Assembly: GCA_015680685.1 (NCBI GenBank)
Contig: MNCI01014449.1
Coordinates: forward strand, 411,666 to 459,386
DNA length: 47,721 nt
Source: Gnetum montanum
Lineage: Eukaryota > Streptophyta > Gnetopsida > Gnetales > Gnetaceae
Direction: 5' to 3'
This document shows, one piece after another, positions 44,581 through 47,721 of this stretch (position 1 is the stretch's first letter; each line of letters begins with the position of its first letter). The position numbers and the translations under genes were made by a program. A model generated the notes under the pieces. That model was given only the letters and a program-made list of their open reading frames with translations, ran no database searches and was not told the DNA's origin.

Positions 44581-45120
44581 TTATGGATGCTTCATTGAGA
44601 ACTTTTTGAAGGTTGCAAAATCATTGGTCGAATTAACAAAAAATGACATACCCTTTGAATGGACCAGGGAATGTGAGCTAGCCTTCCAAACCTTAAAATA
44701 AAAGCTCATAGAAACACCCATTCTACAAGCTCCTAACTGGTCCAAACCATTCCACATAATGACTGACGCGTCGAAATTTGCTTTAAGAGCCATACTTTCA
44801 TAGTTAGATGATAATAAATGACCCTATTACATTAACTGTGCAAGTCGAAGTATTACTTGTGCACAACTCAATTACACCACAATAGAAAAAGAATTAATGG
44901 TTGTGGTGTTTGCACTAGAAAAATTTAGGCACTATGTATTGGGTTATAAGATATTTGTACATACGGATCATAGTGCAATTCGGTTCCTGATGAATAAACC
45001 AATGGTGAGCCCTTGCATCATACAATGGCTCGTGATCTTATAAGAGTTTGATCTTACGATGATCGATTGTAAAGGCACCGAGAATGTTGTTGCTAATCAT
45101 TTATCTTGGTTACGATGGAA
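44581..45120 (+). pseudogene. Element E: RNase H
   Basis: The domain reads HIMTDASKFALRAIL (first Asp kept), INCASRSITCAQLNYTTIEK (Glu kept), FVHTDHSAIRFLMNKPMV (Asp kept) and ENVVANHLSWLRW. Unlike C, all recognisable acidic residues are present, but three or more stops (for example 44802, 44819, 45043) break it. Confidence 0.82.
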
Positions 45121-46564
45121 CAACAAAGAGGATGAATATCCAATTTCTAACCATTTTCCTAATGAACTCCTCTTTACAGGTGTGATAAACAATCACTTAC
45201 CCACTAATACAAATTGGTATAGTAGCATTCTCACTTATCTCCTTACACAAGAAACACCACAAGGGTTAGACGTTAAAAAGAAATAACAATTTCTTCACCG
45301 AGCCAAATATTTCATGGAAATCAATGGACAACTTTATAAAGTATGTTTCGATGGCTTGGTTTGATGGTGTGATCCCTATATAGATCAATTGTGAGTTCTC
45401 TAAGATGCTCATGAGGTTCCTCGTGGGGGTCATTACGCTGGGAGACAAACAACCATTAAAATTTTGCTTGTAGGATATTATTGGCCTACACTGTTCTAGG
45501 ACACTCATCATTTCATCCAATCTTGTGAGTGTTGCCAACATCATGGGGAAATGACTGCTAGAATGGAGGGTCTGCAACAATGGATTCAACCCTTAAAACC
45601 CTTTGACAAATGAGAAATTGATGTTATGGGGGCCTATTACACTAATGTCCAATGGAAAGGTCTACAATGTTGTTGCTGTTGACTATTTTACAAAGTGGAC
45701 AGAAGTAGTCACTGTTACGGACTATACATCATCCACCACTACACAATTTGTTCAACAAAAAATTGTAAATAGGTTTGGCATGCCTCATGCACTTATTGCT
45801 AACAATGGTACACATTTTATAGGTGTGACTTCTAGAAATTGATGCAACACTTAGGAGTTGAGCATAAGCTAACTACACCATATCATCCTCAAGAAAATGG
45901 TCAAGCAGAAGTCACTAATAGGGAGATCACAAAAATACTAACATAGACCATTAGAAAATATAGGTGAGACTAGAGCACCAAACTAAACGATGCTCTTTGG
46001 GCATACTACTCCACATGGAAATTCCCTATAGGCTACTCTCCCTATGAGTTAGTGTATGGTAAACTTCCAATGCTTCCTATTCAAGCTGAACTCCGTACCC
46101 TATCCACAGCATGTGACCTTAACCTTGACCTCAATCTAGCATGAAAAGAATGGTTAATGAACCTTAACTTGCTAGATGAGAACCGATTAGCCATCCTGTC
46201 ATCTAACGAATTGCACAAAGCCTTTAACAAACAACATCATGACCTAAGTATTAGCAAAGTCAAATACCAACTGGGAGATAAGGTTCTTTATTGGAATCCC
46301 ACACATGTGCCACAACAAACTAAATTTCAAATGCTGTGGGAAGGACCTTATATTATTCATGAAACTTTTCCTTCAGGGACCATGATGATTTATAAACCTG
46401 AAAGCTCGAACAAGAAATTATTGGTCAACATTCAACAAAGCAAACCTTTCCATGAACCTAAAAAGGCTAGTACTAACACTACCTCTATAAATGGAGAACT
46501 TTGCTCATTATTTCAGATTTCCTTCTTCCAACTCAGTCATGGGGGAGATGGCCACCAATGCTAA
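45121..46564 (+). pseudogene. Element E: integrase and pol tail
   Basis: A zinc-binding N-terminus (HEVPRGGHYAGRQTTIKILL ... HHFIQSCECCQHHGE, about 45410-45550) precedes the core. VDYFTKWTEVVTV and FGMPHALIANNGTHF follow; the second catalytic Asp is Asn here. HPQENGQAEVTNREI keeps the Glu. The last 135 codons (46157-46564) are open: DKVLYWNPTHVPQQTKFQML, then the tail FQISFFQLSHGGDGHQC and TAA. Confidence 0.85.
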
Positions 46565-47721
46565 CCATTCTAAGCCCTCAATTCCTTTTGTATTTTTGTT
46601 TTACATATTTTTCATCTTTACCTATTTTTGTTTTTGTTTTAATCCATCGTTAACATTTTTACTATTTATTTGTTTGATTTATTCTTACTCGTCACATAAT
46701 AAGTACTCATGATGGTGGATTGTACTATAATGGTGTTGATTGCTAATGTTTGGCTTTTACCTTTGACTTTTAATGTTGATACTAAGATATGGTTTCTTTT
46801 GATAAAACAAGCAATGAGTCCATGTCATCCACTCATCCGTGCAACTCTATGATCTTCCTTGTTTTGGAAATGTACCATTTCTTTTTCTAAGAAAACGTAT
46901 TAATGAATTAGTGGCTTGGTATTCTTCAAATCAAGGAAAGACTCAATTGGATTGAAAAGGGTATGGCTTCAAGGGGATTCGACGCATTTGTGCTAGCTAT
47001 TCTCTTGGGTACTTGGATGTTTTTCATAGGTTTTCCTACATTCTGCTCTTGACCAAATATCAGGAAGTTGATCAAATCAAAAAAGTCTTTGCATGGTATG
47101 GTTCTCACACCAAAAAGAAAAAAAATAGTGAGAATTAAAGCACACCCTTAGACATAATAAGAAACATGGGCCACAAGCACTGGTTATGGCACTGGAAAGA
47201 CATGTTACCCATGCCTGAAGGTTCCCTCTAACTAAGGCCCTTTCTCGCTTCCTGCTTCTTTATCTTTCTCTTATTAGAATGGCGGTGGCTCTGTGATTGC
47301 ATTCTTGTTACTTCAGGAGGATGGATTGGTCAAGTGTGTTGATGCGAGGTCACTGGATGTGGTTATTTTTTATCTGGATTTGGAATGAATTCTATTAAGT
47401 CACCTTAACCACATAATACACAAGGGACTTTACACAACCTTGATCTTGGGATTCTATTCCATTCTCTCTTCTCTTCCAAATTTCTTTTCATATTCCACCT
47501 CATTGTTGGTTTTATGATCAGTATATATTTTGGTTATCACATTATTATTCTTTGGTAAACTCTTGTGGGTAAGTCCTTAACCATTATTTCCATATGTCAT
47601 TCCTAGAGCCTATGGACTCTTTGGTTTGTGGGTATGTCAAGGCATAAAGGACATTAGCCTGCTTTGGGGAGGATCCACTGGCATTCCTTTTTGGTGCAAG
47701 TGTTAAGTTCTTTTCCTTAAA
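46565..47721 (+). other. Element E: non-coding 3' region, running off the window
   Basis: Homologous to 942-2170 of A with the same conserved blocks: TTCCTTGTTTTGGAAA (46855), GACATGTTACCCATGCCTGA (47200), CTAACTAAGGCCCTTTCTC (47229) and GAGGATCCACTGGCATTCC (47670). The 3' LTR, and any extra ORF, would lie beyond the right edge. Confidence 0.7.

Noticed and set aside
46491-46712. Hydrophobic ORF overlapping the end of pol, possible envelope-like peptide
   Set aside because: Its hydrophobic part comes from T-rich DNA, and in A the same frame is interrupted. Only the overlap with the conserved pol tail is shared.

Overview
The window is nuclear DNA of a land plant with a repeat-rich, probably large genome (a gymnosperm would fit, but the sequence does not prove it). 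About 85% is retrotransposon. One recognisable host gene survives: a three-exon twin-CX9C protein gene at 13581-17582. I see no bacterial, viral-particle or organellar signature, and no tRNA, rRNA or CRISPR array.

Layout. (1) 1-170 is a reversed LTR promoter fragment, abutting the 3' part of a plus-strand Ty3/gypsy element (A, 171-6762: integrase end, long non-coding 3' region, an internal promoter, an extra ORF, 3' LTR). (2) 6763-7986 is AT-rich DNA with a decayed LINE ORF1 relic. (3) 8003-13336 is a full-length but inactivated L1-type LINE with a perfect 16-bp target-site duplication (TSD), inserted about 240 bp upstream of the host gene's start codon. (4) 13353-19232 holds the host gene, with a 3.4-kb second intron, and its 3' flank. 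(5) 19233-38406 is an older minus-strand gypsy element (B: 3' LTR, extra ORF, internal promoter, protease and gag, with no RT, RNase H or integrase). B is split by a complete minus-strand gypsy element (C, 20272-30357; two LTRs, 5-bp TSD CATAC). (6) 38494-47721 is a plus-strand composite: LTR and gag fragment D, then partial LTR and nearly full-length element E, running off the right edge.

All gypsy copies are one lineage. The LTRs begin TGATGA and end TCATCA. The primer-binding site matches plant tRNA-Asp (canonical TGGCGCCGTTGCCGGGGA). The RT box is F(I/M)DDFSTYG and the RNase H is Athila/Tat-like. A 1.2-1.9 kb conserved non-coding block follows pol. In A and B an extra ORF of about 900 codons lies between this block and the 3' LTR, with its own TATA box. 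Its N-terminal part resembles the 'putative plant transposon protein' domain, followed by a long coiled coil.

The most unusual signals are regulatory. Upstream of the TATA box most LTRs carry rapidly changing palindromes built on GATATC. The internal promoter of the extra ORF carries the same private motif words as the LTR of its own element, in both elements where this can be tested. All copies are decayed, mostly by C-to-T/G-to-A changes. A 352-bp segment of E gag lies inverted exactly between the two N bases, which looks like a scaffolding error.
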